DNA of 64,000 nt from Scylla paramamosain. Lineage: Eukaryota; Arthropoda; Malacostraca; Decapoda; Portunidae. The notes below the pieces were generated by a model, which saw only the letters and a list, made by a program, of their open reading frames with translations, searched no databases and was not told where the DNA came from. Position numbers and translations under genes: made by a program. The DNA is taken from NCBI RefSeq assembly GCF_035594125.1, contig NC_087158.1, forward strand, positions 8,048,501-8,112,500, written 5' to 3'. Each line of letters opens with the position of its first letter. Position 1 is the stretch's first letter. Shown piece by piece: positions 52,045 through 62,217 of the stretch.

Positions 52045-52527
52045 CTGGAAAGTGGAGTCCTTGATGATAAATTGGCTGGGATCAGCAGGGTGAACTGTGG
52101 CAGAAGTTTGGTGCATGGCAAATATGGCTTCAGGATGAGTAAATGGAGAGGCAGGAGGGAGTGATGGTTGTGGGGGAGATGATGAGTGAGCAGAAGGTGA
52201 GAAGGATGAGGAGAAAAAAGGTGATGGTGCAGAGAATGATGAGGAATGGACTAATGGGGAAGAGGAAATGTGAGATAATTTTGAGGACTGGAAGGCAGTA
52301 ATAACAGGTGGTGTAGTGCTGAGGTGAGTATGGTCTGAGGCATGGCCAGGAGCTGCTGTATGACCAGATTTCTGAGTTTCCAGTGAAAGTGTCTGGCCAA
52401 GAGTTGGAGATCTGGCAGAGAAGCTGTGGCCAGAGGAAGGAGGCTTGGCTGCTGCACTAGACCCATAGACCACATCTTTGGAGTGGCTTTGGCCTTGAGG
52501 TGCAGCCAGGTAGCTGTAGCTCACCAC
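52045..52527 (-). CDS. Putative host exon, Ser/Pro-rich disordered segment
   Basis: On the minus strand 483 nt (161 codons, phase 0 at both ends) are open, bounded by an acceptor GCTTTTCTCTGGCAG/GTGGTG (AG at 52528-52529) and a strong donor TTTCCAG/GTTAGTAAGT (GT at 52043-52044). The product is rich in Ser, Pro, His and Ala, with blocks such as SAAAKPPSSGHSFSARSP, SSSFSAPSPFFSSSFSPS and PPQPSLPPASPFTHPEA, and a more ordered end DPSQFIIKDSTFQ. It looks intrinsically disordered, as in scaffold or transcription-related proteins, and I recognise no family. The GC-rich composition and absence of repeat character set it apart from its neighbours. Other exons of the gene are not evident in the window. 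A second acceptor-like copy (TCCCTGACAG) lies about 30 bp upstream. Confidence 0.62.
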
Positions 52528-53329
52528 CTGCCAGAGAAAAGCTTTTTTAACCTCACTGCCTGTCAGGGAAGAGCTTTTTTAATTTCCATTTTAATCTTAC
52601 ATGATTAAGGTCATATGATTAATAGTTATACCATCTTCTGTATATCTAGCCTGGAGGTTGAGATGTGATGGAATGATTCCAAATGTGAATGTATATCATA
52701 TTAAATCCTTGTCTCTACTTTCCTCCAAATGAGATCCATGGGCCTTGTATAAAAAAGTTGGGAGTCCAATCTTTTAAAACTAGTAACTCTAATATTAGAG
52801 ATTTGAGAGACAAAATAAAGCATAATTAAAGCTTTGATAAGCATTTATAAATCTGTACATTCTTTCAATTTTTTTTCACCATTTTTGAATGGCATATTGG
52901 AGTGATTTGAGTCAGAAACAACAATTTTGAACACTTTTGTTTCTATTTGTTGGTAATGTGTAATACCACTGATGAGAGACAAACTTTGTGCTTGGAAGGA
53001 AAGAACTGACACCCTTGCTCTATAAATTCTGCTTCACTGCATGCCACAAGTTTTATAATTTATATCAGAACTATTTCTAGACTAACCACTTCATAAGCAT
53101 AATCATTTTGTCATCACAGTTTTCACTATGCTGCCTTATCACCATTGTGCTACAGTGATCTCAGATGCTTCTGATTTCATAATGAAAGTTAGGGCTGACT
53201 TTAAAACCAGTTGACAACTGATAGTCTAAATTCCAATCCAAGAAATGAATTTTGTATCATCAATGAATGAAAGTGCTTGATTGTTCTACAAGTTTGGTGA
53301 GGATTGAGGTTGCTGGTTAGTTCTGGGGA
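52528..53329. other. Unique intron-like stretch
   Basis: Begins (reading minus) with the pyrimidine tract of the exon acceptor and a tandem near-duplicate (GAAAAGCTTTTTTAACCTCACTGCCTG and GAAGAGCTTTTTTAATTTCC). The rest is AT-rich unique sequence with no coding frame or recognised repeat. Confidence 0.5.
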
Positions 53330-53333
53330 GTAG

Positions 53334-53534
53334 ATTAGTAAAATTCTGAAGAAGTATTTTTTAACTGTCTTCACCCAGGAAAACATGCAGGAAATGCTGG
53401 ATAGTGAGATTTTTAGAGCAGAAGAGAATGAGAAGCTGAAAGATATTACCATAATTAAGGAGATAGTGGAACAGGTGATAGATAGGCTACGAAAGTTCAA
53501 GACACCAAGACCAGATGAAATATATCCCAGAGTA
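53334..53534 (+). pseudogene. CR1-like reverse transcriptase, N-terminal remnant
   Basis: Reads KKYFLTVFTQENMQEMLDSE and then ITIIKEIVEQVIDRLRKFKTPRPDEIYPRV, the region just before the polymerase fingers, in which relatives have PGPD (here PRPD). It breaks at the 13-bp ATATCCCAGAGTA (53522-53534), which is duplicated at 54838-54850 on the far side of the inserted element. Confidence 0.85.
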
Positions 53535-53746
53535 GTTGGGTTTAGGAAGGGGGATAAAAACCCAGGGAGGAGTTAGGATTCTTTTAATCTCTAACGTTTC
53601 AGCTGAATAGCCATCCTCAGAGAGACTGATTTACATGAGTGAAAACACACTTTTTATAACAACATACAAAATTTTCTCATTTGACATTCGTATAGAGTAT
53701 TGCCATCCTGGCGTGTACCTCACCTAATTTTATTTTCCTAGTCAGG
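53532..53746 (-). repeat. Penelope-like terminal arm, inverted copy
   Basis: 215 nt complementary, with very few differences, to 54604-54818 (for example GTTGGGTTTAGGAAGGGGGA here against TCCCCCTTCCTAAACCCAAC there). It is the element's 3' end in reverse orientation placed at its 5' side. Confidence 0.92.
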
Positions 53747-53949
53747 AAGTTGTTGCTGCAAATTCTGAACGCTCTTAAGTAAAAAACAATAATCACACCA
53801 GATTTGACTCTCATGCTGTGGGCTGAAAGGTAGTGAATGAAATTGTCCTTATTGGACGTTCATTCACTACCCACAGCATGAGAGTCAAATCTGGTGTGAT
53901 TATTTATTTTTACTTAAGAGCGTTCAGAATTTGCAGCAACAACTTCCTA
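53747..53949. repeat. Long hairpin inside the Penelope-like element
   Basis: Left arm 53747-53841 and right arm about 53859-53949 are inverted copies (TTGACTCTCATGCTGTGGG against CCCACAGCATGAGAGTCAA) with a 17-nt loop and small differences (an extra GGCTGAAA-type stretch on the left, a TTATT change on the right). This is where the inverted partial copy meets the forward copy. Confidence 0.9.
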
Positions 53950-54612
53950 GAGCAAGAAATACGATATATCATATCAACTTTCAAAAAGCTGGGTTATCCC
54001 GAAGGGCTCCTTGTTAGGCTTAAGAATAAGGCAAAGAAAATAACAACTGAAAACAAAGAGAATAAAGATCCCTGTACAACCAGCGAAAGAGAGAGGTATA
54101 TATGTGTACCAAATTCGGACAAGGCTTCCATAATTAATAAATATTTGTCTTGAACAGGATTAAAAATAGCAACATTAGCGGGAGAGAAAATTGGTGAGCT
54201 AACGAGGACTAAAGACACCGGACTTGTTAATAATAACAGCGTAGTGTACAGCATACCATGCAAAGGTTGTACAAAGCAGTACATAGGAGAAACAGGCAGG
54301 GGACTTAAAACAAGAATAGCAGAGCATAGGAAAGGTGTTTTAAAACACAACACATCAAACTCCCTTGTATTGCACATAGAAAAATGTAAACACTTACCAA
54401 AATGGGAAGAGGCTAAAGAAATTAAAGTTGGATTGAAGAAAAGAATGAGAAAAGCTATAGAGGCAGCCCTCATAACAACTAGGGAAGTCATTAATCACAG
54501 AGAAGGTTTTATCAGGTGGGTGGGTAATTCCGCCAGATTGGCCCTCAGGTCAGGTACAAGGAAAATCCCCAGTAAAGGCTCGTCACGTAGGCAGATAATG
54601 CCACCTGACTAG
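53860..54612 (+). pseudogene. Penelope-like RT C-terminus plus GIY-YIG endonuclease
   Basis: One frame runs from the hairpin to 54612 with a single in-frame stop, TGA at 54151-54153 (where CGA is expected). The first part (RAFRICSNNFLEQEIRYI, FKKLGYPEG) matches the region after the Penelope reverse transcriptase palm. The second part carries the GIY-YIG signature: VYSIPCKGCTKQYIGETGRG (from 54244, YIG at the end), LKTRIAEHRK with the Arg and His, VLHIEKCKHLPKWEEAK, and the Glu in RMRKAIEAALI. The GIY-YIG domain cleaves target DNA for insertion. Upstream reverse transcriptase motifs are absent, so the copy is 5' truncated. Confidence 0.88.
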
Positions 54613-54818
54613 GAAAATAAAATTAGGTGAGGTACACGCCAGGATGGCAATACTCTGTACGAATGTCAAATGAGAAAATTTTGTATGTTGTTATAAATAG
54701 TGTGTTTTCACTCATGTAAATCAGTCTCTCTGAGGATGGCTATTCAGCCGAAATGTTAGAGATTAAAAGAATCCTAACTCCTCCCTGGGTTTTTATCCCC
54801 CTTCCTAAACCCAACTAC
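54604..54818 (+). repeat. Penelope-like terminal arm, forward copy
   Basis: 3' untranslated end of the element, complementary to 53532-53746. It starts at the stop region of the endonuclease frame (CCACCTGACTAGG). Confidence 0.92.
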
Positions 54819-54837
54819 TTGTCAACATGAACAGTTC

Positions 54838-56260
54838 ATATCCCAGAGTACTTAAGGAATGCAAAGAAGTTATTAGTGAACTGTTAGTTTCTGCCTTTAG
54901 GAAATCACTTGAGATACCGGTAATGTGGAGGCAAGTGAATATAGTACCCAGCTTTAAGAAAGGAGATTTAAGCTTAACTTCTGTTGTAGAAAAAATAATG
55001 AAGTCAGTAATAGTAAAGAACATTAGGGAACATTTAGACAAACATAACTTGATAAATTGGTCACAGCATAGCTTCACAAAGGGGAAGTCTTACCTGACAA
55101 ACTTGTCAAGATTTTACTGTAAAGTTTACATGGCAGGAGATAATGGTGATAGTTATGACATCCTATATCTGGACTTCAGTGAAGTGTTTGACAAGGTACT
55201 CCATCAGAGGCTCCTGAGAAAGGTTAGGGCACACGGAATAGATGGGAAGGTGTTAGGGTGGATAAGGTTGTGGCTAAGTGACAGGCGACAGAGTCGTAAT
55301 AAACAGCTCTAAATCCGAGTGGGATTAAGTAATTAGCGGGGTGCCACAGGGATCAGTATAAGGGCCATTGATGTTTTTAATATACATCAGTGACTTGGAT
55401 AGTGGAATTAGTTGTGACGTTAGTAAATTTGAGGATGACACGAAGATAGGTAGATTAATTAGATTAGAATTGGATGCCATCCCCTTGCAGGCAGATTTGG
55501 ATAGGATGAACGAATGGACAGACAGATGGCAAATGCAGTTGAATATCAAGAAATGCAAAGTACTTAGCATAAGTAGAGGAAATCCACACAGAAGGTACAC
55601 AATAAACAATGAATCTCTGGTAGGTTTAGGGTACAAAAAGATTTAGAATTTATAGTTAGCTCTAAATTCCATATAAGAAAGCAATGCATAGAGGCCAGAA
55701 ACAGGGCAAATAGGATATTAGGATTTATTTTTAAGAGTGTTAAAAGTAGAAGTCTCGAAGTAATATTAAAGTTATATTTGGTGCTGGTCAAACCTCATCT
55801 ATATTATGCTGTGCAGTTCTGGTCCCCCATATTACAGGAAGTATATAGGTCTTTTAGAATCAATACAAAGGAGAATGGCTAAAAGGATACAAGGAGTGAG
55901 GAGTATTCCTTACAAAGAGAGATTGAAGCTGTTAAATTTACATTAAGAGAGATGTAGGTTGAGAGGGGACCTGATAGAAGTCTTTAAATGCTATAAGGGT
56001 TACAACACAGGGGATATAAGCAAAATTCTTAGGATTAGTAACCAGGATAGATCAACAAATAACAGTTTTAAGCTTGAAAAATTTAGTTTAAAAAAGAGAT
56101 AGGAAGGAATCAGTTCTCAAATAAAGTGGTAGATGAATGGAACGGACTCAGTAATCAGGTTGTTGGTGTTGGGTCATTAGGAAGCTTTAAGAGAAAATTA
56201 GAGATTTATGGATGGGGAGAGATAGGTGGAAATAGGTAAGTATATTTCATACAGGAACTG
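54838..56260 (+). pseudogene. CR1-like reverse transcriptase, main remnant
   Basis: Continues the LINE after the nested insertion: PRVLKECKEVISELL, VMWRQVNIVPSFKKGD, NLINWSQHSFTKGKSYLTNL, ILYLDFSEVFDKVLHQRLL (motif A) and LGWIRLWLSDR to 55312. Next SGVPQGSV, a TAA stop near 55358, then GPLMFLIYISDL, VSKFEDDTKIG, and ADLDRMNEWTDRWQMQLNIKKCKVL to 55646. The catalytic F/YADD has become FEDD. Later traces include ARNRANRILGFIFKSVKSRS and LVKPHLYYAVQFW. At least two frameshifts and several stops are present. It is non-functional. Confidence 0.88.
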
Positions 56261-56310
56261 CCACATGTATGCCTGATGGTTTCTTGCAGCTTCCATTTTT
56301 TATGTTCTTA

Positions 56311-56498
56311 TATTCTTATGAGTATGTATCTTGAACCTAGATTTAGGAAAAAATTGCTTGTCTTATTATCACAGGGATATTGATCATAGAAAAGAAACAC
56401 TCATCTTTTGTACTTACATTTTTTTATTTTTATTTATTTTTTTTTTTTTGTGAATGTGAAAGAAAATGCCCTGACAGAATTATTTTTTTCTTTTTAAG
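56311..56498. other. Unique stretch with pyrimidine tract
   Basis: Ends in TATTTTTTTCTTTTTAAG, a good acceptor-like signal (AG at 56497-56498) for the possible exon that follows. Confidence 0.4.
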
Positions 56499-56622
56499 GA
56501 ACATAATGAAAAAAGTTATATTTGCAATTGTCATGTTTGGAATGATTGGGTTAACTATAATTAGCCTTAGTTTGTGTTGGCTACACACACTGGATCATGT
56601 GTGTTGCTGCTGTGATTATTAA
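56499..56622 (+). CDS. Possible terminal exon encoding a membrane segment
   Basis: After an acceptor-like tract the frame reads NIMKKVIFAIVMFGMIGL then TIISLSLCWLHTLDHVCCCC and DY before TAA. It has one hydrophobic span of about 20 residues followed by a short tail with four consecutive Cys. AATAAA lies at 56739-56744, about 117 nt after the stop, as expected for a 3' terminal exon. If real, it is the C-terminus of a tail-anchored or single-pass protein. Family unknown. AT-rich DNA can mimic hydrophobic segments by chance (Phe/Ile codons), hence the low confidence. It could belong with the plus-strand exon at 43720. Confidence 0.3.
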
Positions 56623-57475
56623 TGAGTGTAATTTCCAGAAATGTGATTTCAGTACTCAACTAGCAAGTCAGCTAAACACACATGATTTATTCAAAGCAAA
56701 AGACTATTCAGTGTGTTTGAAGACTACTTGATATTGATAATAAAACCCATCTTAATGCTTACTTTCAGGTTTTTTTTTCTGATTTTATTTTCAGACAAGG
56801 ATATGTTCACATTGTTGTTGTTGTTGAGGAGAAACTGTTGTTTTAGTGAGCTATGAAAGCCCTGACCCATTCATAGCTATGAAGGTTCCATGGTTCTTAG
56901 TTGCGAATGATTTTGCTTTAAAAAATTACCAGCACTAAGATGTTCATAGCCCACTAAGATAAATCTTAGAAGCATCTGGGAATGTGGCTTCTGGCTCCTC
57001 AGGGGTATGTTGTTGTCCGTCATAATAATGAAAAGCTTATGTGTTGTATAAAAGTAAAATTAAGATAGCAGCCTGTTATTTATGGATAGCAAGCAGGCTG
57101 GAGGGAGGGAGAGTGTGAAGTGTGTGGGTGTCGTGGCGGGGAAGTGTCTCAGTGTGACACGTGAATCACTGCATGAGCTGTCATTGGCTGACTCTTCTCG
57201 TGCTGCTGTGGCGAGGGAGTTATTCTCTCTGGCCCCAGCAACTGATAGCTATCACTCAAGCGTGACAAAAAGGTTCTGTGGATAATTTCACTTGGATGGA
57301 TTTTGACCCTAATGTGGGGTCCATTCTGATGTCTGCACTCTCTCTCGTCACGTTAGGAAGGTTGGGGAAGACAATGCAATAAAATAGTAATTTTGACCAC
57401 AAGGGCACATAGATCACTCTGGCTCTGGGAACCTCATATAATATCTGATGCAATATGATCATAGGATAGTGCAAT
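56623..57475. other. Unique stretch with one unassigned reading frame
   Basis: Contains the AATAAA at 56739 and a 67-codon frame at 57082-57285 in locally GC-richer DNA (starts MDSKQAGGRESVKCVG, includes LADSSRAAVARELFSLAP). No motif or splice signal makes it a gene. It could be a repeat fragment or an unrecognised exon. Confidence 0.4.
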
Positions 57476-59097
57476 TTTTTTTTTTTTTTCCCCTTTCCAC
57501 CCCTTTTTTCTTTTCTTTTTTTTTTTTTTTTACGTAGGAGGGACACTGGCCAAGGGCAACAAAAATCCAATAAAAAAAAAGCCCACTGTGATGCTAGTTC
57601 CAGAAAAGGGTCCAAACCAGTAGTCAAAAATTAAAGGATAAGTGTCTTGAAACCTCCCTCTTGAAGGAATTCAAGTCATAAGAAGGTGGAAATACAGAAG
57701 CAGGTAGGGAGTTCCAGAATTTACCAAAGAAAGGGATGAATGATTGAGAATACCAGTTAACTCTTGCATTAGAGAGGTGGACAGAATAGGGGTAAGAGAA
57801 TGAAGAAAGTCTTATGCAGCAAGGCTGCAGGAGGAGGAGAGGCATGCAGTTAGCAAGATCAGAAGAGCAGCTAGCTTGAAAACTGCAGTAGAAGATAGCT
57901 AGAGATGCAATATTGCAGCGATGAACAGAGGCTGAAGACAGTCAACTGGAAGAGAGGAGTTGATAAGACGAAAAGCTTTTGATTCCACCCTGTCTAGAAG
58001 AGCAGTAATAGTAGAACCTCCCAGACGTGTGAAGCATACTCCATACATGCACGGATAAGGCCCTTGTATAGAGTTAGCAGTGGGAGGGGTGAGAAAAACT
58101 GGCAGAGATGTCTGAGAATGCCTAACTTCATAGAAGCTGTTTTTAGCTAGAGATGAGATGTGAAGTTTCCAGTTCAGATTATAAGTAAAGGACAGACCGA
58201 GGATGTTCAGTGTAGAAGAGGGACAGTTGAGTGTCAATGAAGAAGAGGGGATAGTTGTCTGGAAGGTTGTGTCGAGTTGATGGATGGAGGAATTGAGTTT
58301 TGAGACAATAAACAATACCAAGTTTGCTCTGCCCCAATCAGAAATTTTAGAAAGATCAGAACTCAGGTGTTCTGTGGCTTCCCTGCGTGAAATGTTTACT
58401 TCTTGAAGGGTTGGACGTCTATGAAAAGATGTGGAAAAGTGCTGGATGGTATCATCAGTGTAGGAGTGGATAGGACAAGAAGTTTGGTTTAGAAGGTCAT
58501 TGATGAATAATAAGAAGAGAGTGGGTGCTAGGACAGAATCCTGAGGAACACCACTGTTAATAGATTTAGGAAAAAAAAGTGACCATCTAACACAGCAGCA
58601 ACAGAATGGTCAGAAAGGAAACTTGAGATGAAGTTACAGAGAGAAGGACACAAGCCATAGGAAGGTAGTTTGGAAATCAAAGCTTTGTGCCACACTCTAT
58701 CAAAAGCTTTTGATATATCCAAGGCAACAGCAAAAGGTTCACCAAAATCTCTAAAAGAGATGACTGAGACTCAGTAAGGAAACCCAGAAGATCACCAGTA
58801 GAGCGGCCTTGACAGAACCCATACGGCAATCAGATAGAAGGTTGTGAAGTGACAGGTGTTTAAGAATCTTCCTCTTGAGGATAGATTAAAAAACTTTAGA
58901 TAGGCAGGAAATTAAAGCAATAGGATGGTAGTTTGAGGGATTAGAATGGTCTTCCTTTTTAGGAACAGGCTGAATGTAGGCAAACTTCCAGCACGAAGGA
59001 AAGGTAGATGTTGACAGAGTTGAAAGAGTTTGACTAGGCAAGGTGCAAGCACGGAGGCACAGTTTTGGAGAACAATAGGAGGGATCCCATCAGGCAA
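57476..59097 (-). mobile_element. Truncated jockey/I-type LINE (copy B)
   Basis: Minus-strand relative of copy A. A T/C-rich poly(A) remnant lies at 57476-57531, then the 3' UTR (TTGTTGCCCTTGGCCAGTGT as complement near 57560), then reverse transcriptase remnants. The 5' end is truncated just upstream of the PDGIPPIVLQNCA block at 59097, joined to unrelated sequence. No target duplication was recognised. Confidence 0.92.
57624..59097 (-). pseudogene. Reverse transcriptase fragments of LINE copy B
   Basis: Reading from 59097 downwards: [40 protein letters not shown] (58528-58722), [20 protein letters not shown] (58321-57899) and the C-terminal [18 protein letters not shown] (57845-57624). Frameshifts separate these blocks and the YADD region is out of the open frames. 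Block order and sequence follow copy A closely, so it is the same family, inactivated. Confidence 0.9.
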
Positions 59098-59289
59098 CCT
59101 GTCTTTATATACCTTTCAAATCAGTAATTAATTAGAAAGTTATTATAATATCTGTACCACTATTTCTTACCATAGATAGTATACATTTAGTTCAGACAAC
59201 ACTCCATTCTTGGCATCACACTTATTGAAACATCACACAACATCTCTATAATGGTCAGAAACAAATCCATGTAGCCATGCACGGTGTGC
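59098..59289. other. Unique spacer between two LINE fragments
   Basis: No feature seen. Confidence 0.5.
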
Positions 59290-60560
59290 ACTGTGTTGTG
59301 TATTTACCTAGGTGTAATTTACAGGGCCCGAGCTACACTCATGTGGTCCCATCTCCATACCTATACATATCTAATTTTTCCTTTAGTTTGTGTACACTTG
59401 TTGCCAAAACTATACATATCTTCTTTTAGTCCATTCCAAACTTCAGTGTGTCTTTGTGGAAAACTATTCTTTGTGTTGTTTAGACATCTTCTTTTCCCTG
59501 CTTATGTGAGTGTCCCATTCTACTGTCATGACTGCTTGTCTCTTTTAGTAATGGTTTTGTCATTACCAACTTCATTTTGTTTGCCAACTTGTAGATAGTT
59601 ATCAAATCTCTTTCTCTCCTTTGTTCCAGTATTGGTAAATCTATTTTTTCTAATCTTTCTTCATAACTTAATTCCTCAAATTCTGCCACCATTTTTGTTG
59701 CTATTGTTTGTATTCTTCCTAACTTGTTTACATGCTTCTTACATAGAGACTACACAACTGCTGCATATTCCAATCTAGGTCTTATTATCATAGGGATTAT
59801 TTTTCTCATCTTACTTTTGTTCATGAGGTAAGAAGCTGTACTATGTTTCATAGTAATCTGTAAATGTTCTCCATATTCTACCTATATGCTTCTCTGGTTG
59901 GAAGTTATCTGGCTTTACTACTCCTAGATCCTTTTCTTCCTGGATCCTTTTAATATATTCGTTTTCTACCTTGTATGTCCAATGTGGTCTTCTATTCACT
60001 TCTGCACATCTCCATCATATGACATTTGCTTACATCGAATTTAACTTCCCATTTTTTGCTCCATTCACAAATTTTATTGGTCATTTTGTAGATATTCACA
60101 GTCTTTGCAACTTTTTATTTCTTTCTGTAATTTAGCATTATCTGCAAATAGGCTGTTGTAGCTATCAATTTTTTCAAGAATATCATTTATATAAACAATG
60201 AACAATACCATATTGGTGATAGTACTGACCCTTGTGGCACACCACTCTTTACTGTTTTCCAAACCAACTTTTCATCATTAGCTACTGTTCTCATTTTTCA
60301 TCATTTGAAGTAATTTTCTATCCACTTTATACTTGTCCCATGTAGTCTCTTAATATTTTCAAGTTTCCACATAAGTCTTTCATGGGGGAACCTTGTCAAA
60401 AGCTTTTTATCAGATCTAGTTATATACAGTCCACAAATGCTTCTCTTTCCTACATGATGTCATCACTCTTGAGCTGAAGCTTAATAGATTTGTTACACAT
60501 GATTTTCTTTTCCTGGAGCCATATTGTTTGTCTGTTATTATTCCTTCTTTTATAAGAATT
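59290..60560 (-). mobile_element. Degenerate minus-strand LINE fragment, second family
   Basis: Reverse transcriptase traces run from about 60560 down to 59480, then a 3' UTR-like tail to about 59290 (GTAATTTACAGGGCCCGAGC). It differs in sequence from copies A-C. It ends against a (GT)n run on the 5' side. Boundaries are approximate. Confidence 0.75.
59480..60560 (-). pseudogene. Reverse transcriptase remnant of the second-family LINE
   Basis: Reading downwards with several frameshifts: NGSRKRKSCVTNL near 60500, AFDKVPPMKDLCGNLK near 60390 (motif A region), VLFIVYINDILEKIDSYNSL then FADNAKLQKEIK (60200-60120), and ELSYEERLEKIDLPILEQRR with ERDLITIYKLANKM (59690-59585). The catalytic FADD is FADN, so it is inactive. 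The ELSYEERL...RRERDLITIYK block is the conserved C-terminal region of this LINE type. Confidence 0.82.
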
Positions 60561-60569
60561 CTGCTGCCC

Positions 60570-60571
<2 letters not shown>

Positions 60572-60619
<48 letters not shown>
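60572..60619. repeat. (GT)n microsatellite
   Basis: About 24 GT units followed by a G-rich GGGGAGGGGGA. Confidence 0.97.
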
Positions 60620-60621
<2 letters not shown>

Positions 60622-61604
60622 GAGGGGGACAGAATTTGATAATAACACTGACATTACAGTTGTTACTCTTCCTTCATAATGTGCAATTAGTGATTGGGTG
60701 CCAATTATACCAGAGACACTCTTCAGTGAATTCTTTCACTCATAATACCCCATAATCAATGATCTAGTGCCTCTAAATATTACAGTAATAAAATTATTTT
60801 GTAATCACCTTTCAAAAAGCATTACCTACTCAGCTAGACTACCAGTATGCAGAAACTTCTGCTAGCCCCTAAGCAACGGGTGTTTTGTGCAGAAACCTCT
60901 TCTTGTAATGAGTTTTTAGAGAAAAATAACTCTTATTCCTAGTTATATCTCATTTAGTACAGATTCTAGAATAATGAAACTTACAGCATAAGAAGCACCT
61001 ATCCTTCTCCATTCTAGTGGTACTTTTGTCTGACTCATTATTTTAGTTCAACAGGAAGTAAAGGTGTGTTCATTATGCTGGATATAGTACTGGCTACAGC
61101 TCACTTGCCCCACCTGCCCTCACTGCTTTCCCCACATATCAAAAGGAATGTTCTTCCACTGTGACTCCTTGTCTAACAGCACTTAATGGGAGTGGATGAG
61201 GTTAGCTTGCATTTGCACTTAGCCATTCATTAGGATGAGGGCAGATCACCTCCTTCCATGATACTTGCCTTGTATAGAATACCAGATGGCAAGTCACTAA
61301 AAGTGGTAGGGAGCAGCTTTGTAAATGTTGCTAAGTTATGTTCAAAATATCTCTCTCCCACTTTCATTTTGATTTAAGGATTGAAAATCATGAGGCACAT
61401 ACATTCATTACCCATCAGAGCCACTGTGTTGCTTGTTGCTCAGGGGGTTAAAATTATTGATACCTGAGAGATGTTACTCTAAAAACTGGAAAAATAAATA
61501 ACAGGCAGCTCTAAATAAATTATATACTGTCGACAAATAACAACAGTAGCTTATGTAAAAAAGAACATAAATGCTTAGTACACATTTTTAGACCTCAGCT
61601 AGGA
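60620..61604. other. Unique sequence, nothing recognised
   Basis: Balanced composition, no open frame of note, no inverted or tandem repeats seen. Confidence 0.5.
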
Positions 61605-61723
61605 TGTGAAAACATGAGCTAAAGCTAAACTAGATGTGATGTACTTTATGATTATGTCAGCTAAAGGCTTGTCCTTTAAGCTTGTCAGATCTGGTTTCAA
61701 TCCCTGGTCACATCCACTTCCCA
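61605..61723 (+). mobile_element. tRNA-derived SINE-like copy 1
   Basis: Aligns along its length with 62101-62217 (GATGTGATGTACTTTATGAT against GCTGTGAGGTACCTCATGGT; GGTTTCAATCCCTGGTCACA against GGTTCAGTCCCTGATCACAT). A B-box-like GGTTTCAATCC lies at 61693-61703 and a degenerate A-box region (TATGTCAGCTAAAGGC) at 61653-61668, about 40 nt apart as in tRNA promoters. A T-rich stretch follows. It is older than copy 2. Confidence 0.55.
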
Positions 61724-62100
61724 TGTTTATAAATTTTTTTTTTTTCATAATTTTTAATTTTGTAATAGGGAATGTATTTCTTTGTTTAACTATGACATTG
61801 GCAACATGGTGGTGGGATGGTCTTAAAAGATTTCATATAGGGGAAAGAATAAAGCCTAGTACGAACTTATGATGGCATTGTTTTGTTGAGTCAAACAGGA
61901 AATGAGTGTCCCACCCAAAAAAGGGAGAAAACATGAATGGAGAAGGGGCTTCCTAGTGAATACTCTGGTAAACCTTGCAAGACCAGAACCACACTTCCCA
62001 GACACACACTTTGGATTGTTTGGATACTTATTGTACCACATTAAATTAATGAAACATCAGAAATTAACCTAGAAGGAAGAGCCATGTAATGCAGTGATAG
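61724..62100. other. Unique sequence between SINE copies
   Basis: T-rich start, then sequence with a 61-codon minus-strand frame (61856-62041) that shows no recognisable protein features. Confidence 0.45.
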
Positions 62101-62217
62101 GACACAAATATGAGCCAAAGCTAGATTAGCTGTGAGGTACCTCATGGTCCAGTTAGTTAAGGCTTGGTATTCTGGTATGTTCATTCCTGGTTCAGTCCCT
62201 GATCACATCTACCTCCC
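62101..62217 (+). mobile_element. tRNA-derived SINE-like copy 2
   Basis: A-box-like TGGTCCAGTTAGTTAAGGC (62145-62163) and B-box-like GGTTCAGTCCC (62189-62199), 44 nt apart, with ATCACATCTACCTCCC downstream. Directly abuts the 3' end of LINE copy C in opposite orientation. A tRNA-derived SINE head is the best fit; it could also be a decayed tRNA pseudogene family. Confidence 0.6.

Larger units (their letters stand above)
53532..54837 (+). mobile_element. Penelope-like element nested in the CR1-like LINE
   Basis: An insertion flanked by a 13-bp direct repeat of target DNA (ATATCCCAGAGTA). It encodes the C-terminal end of a Penelope-type reverse transcriptase and a GIY-YIG endonuclease. It begins with a 310-bp inverted partial copy of itself: 53532-53746 is complementary to 54604-54818, and 53747-53841 is complementary to about 53859-53949. 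Inverted, LTR-like terminal copies are typical of Penelope-like elements. The 3' UTR contains GAGGATGGCTATTCAGCCGA. A 19-nt piece (TTGTCAACATGAACAGTTC) lies between the inverted arm and the right target repeat. Confidence 0.88.
53330..56310 (+). mobile_element. CR1-like LINE split by a nested Penelope-like element
   Basis: Reverse transcriptase remnants on both sides of a 1.3-kb insertion (53532-54837) join in order: the left part ends within PDEIYPRV and the right part resumes at PRVLKECKEV. The 3' end carries a short UTR and ATGTTCTTATATTCTTATGAG at about 56299, like the octamer-repeat tails of CR1-group elements. The element is 5' truncated near 53330, or older still, and full of stops. 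The 3' segment GGACCTGATAGAAGTCTTTA is found again at 291-310, next to the satellite array. Confidence 0.85.

Noticed and set aside
57082..57285. 67-codon frame as a gene
   Set aside because: Has a Met start and GC-richer DNA, but no motif, splice signal or recognisable homologue.
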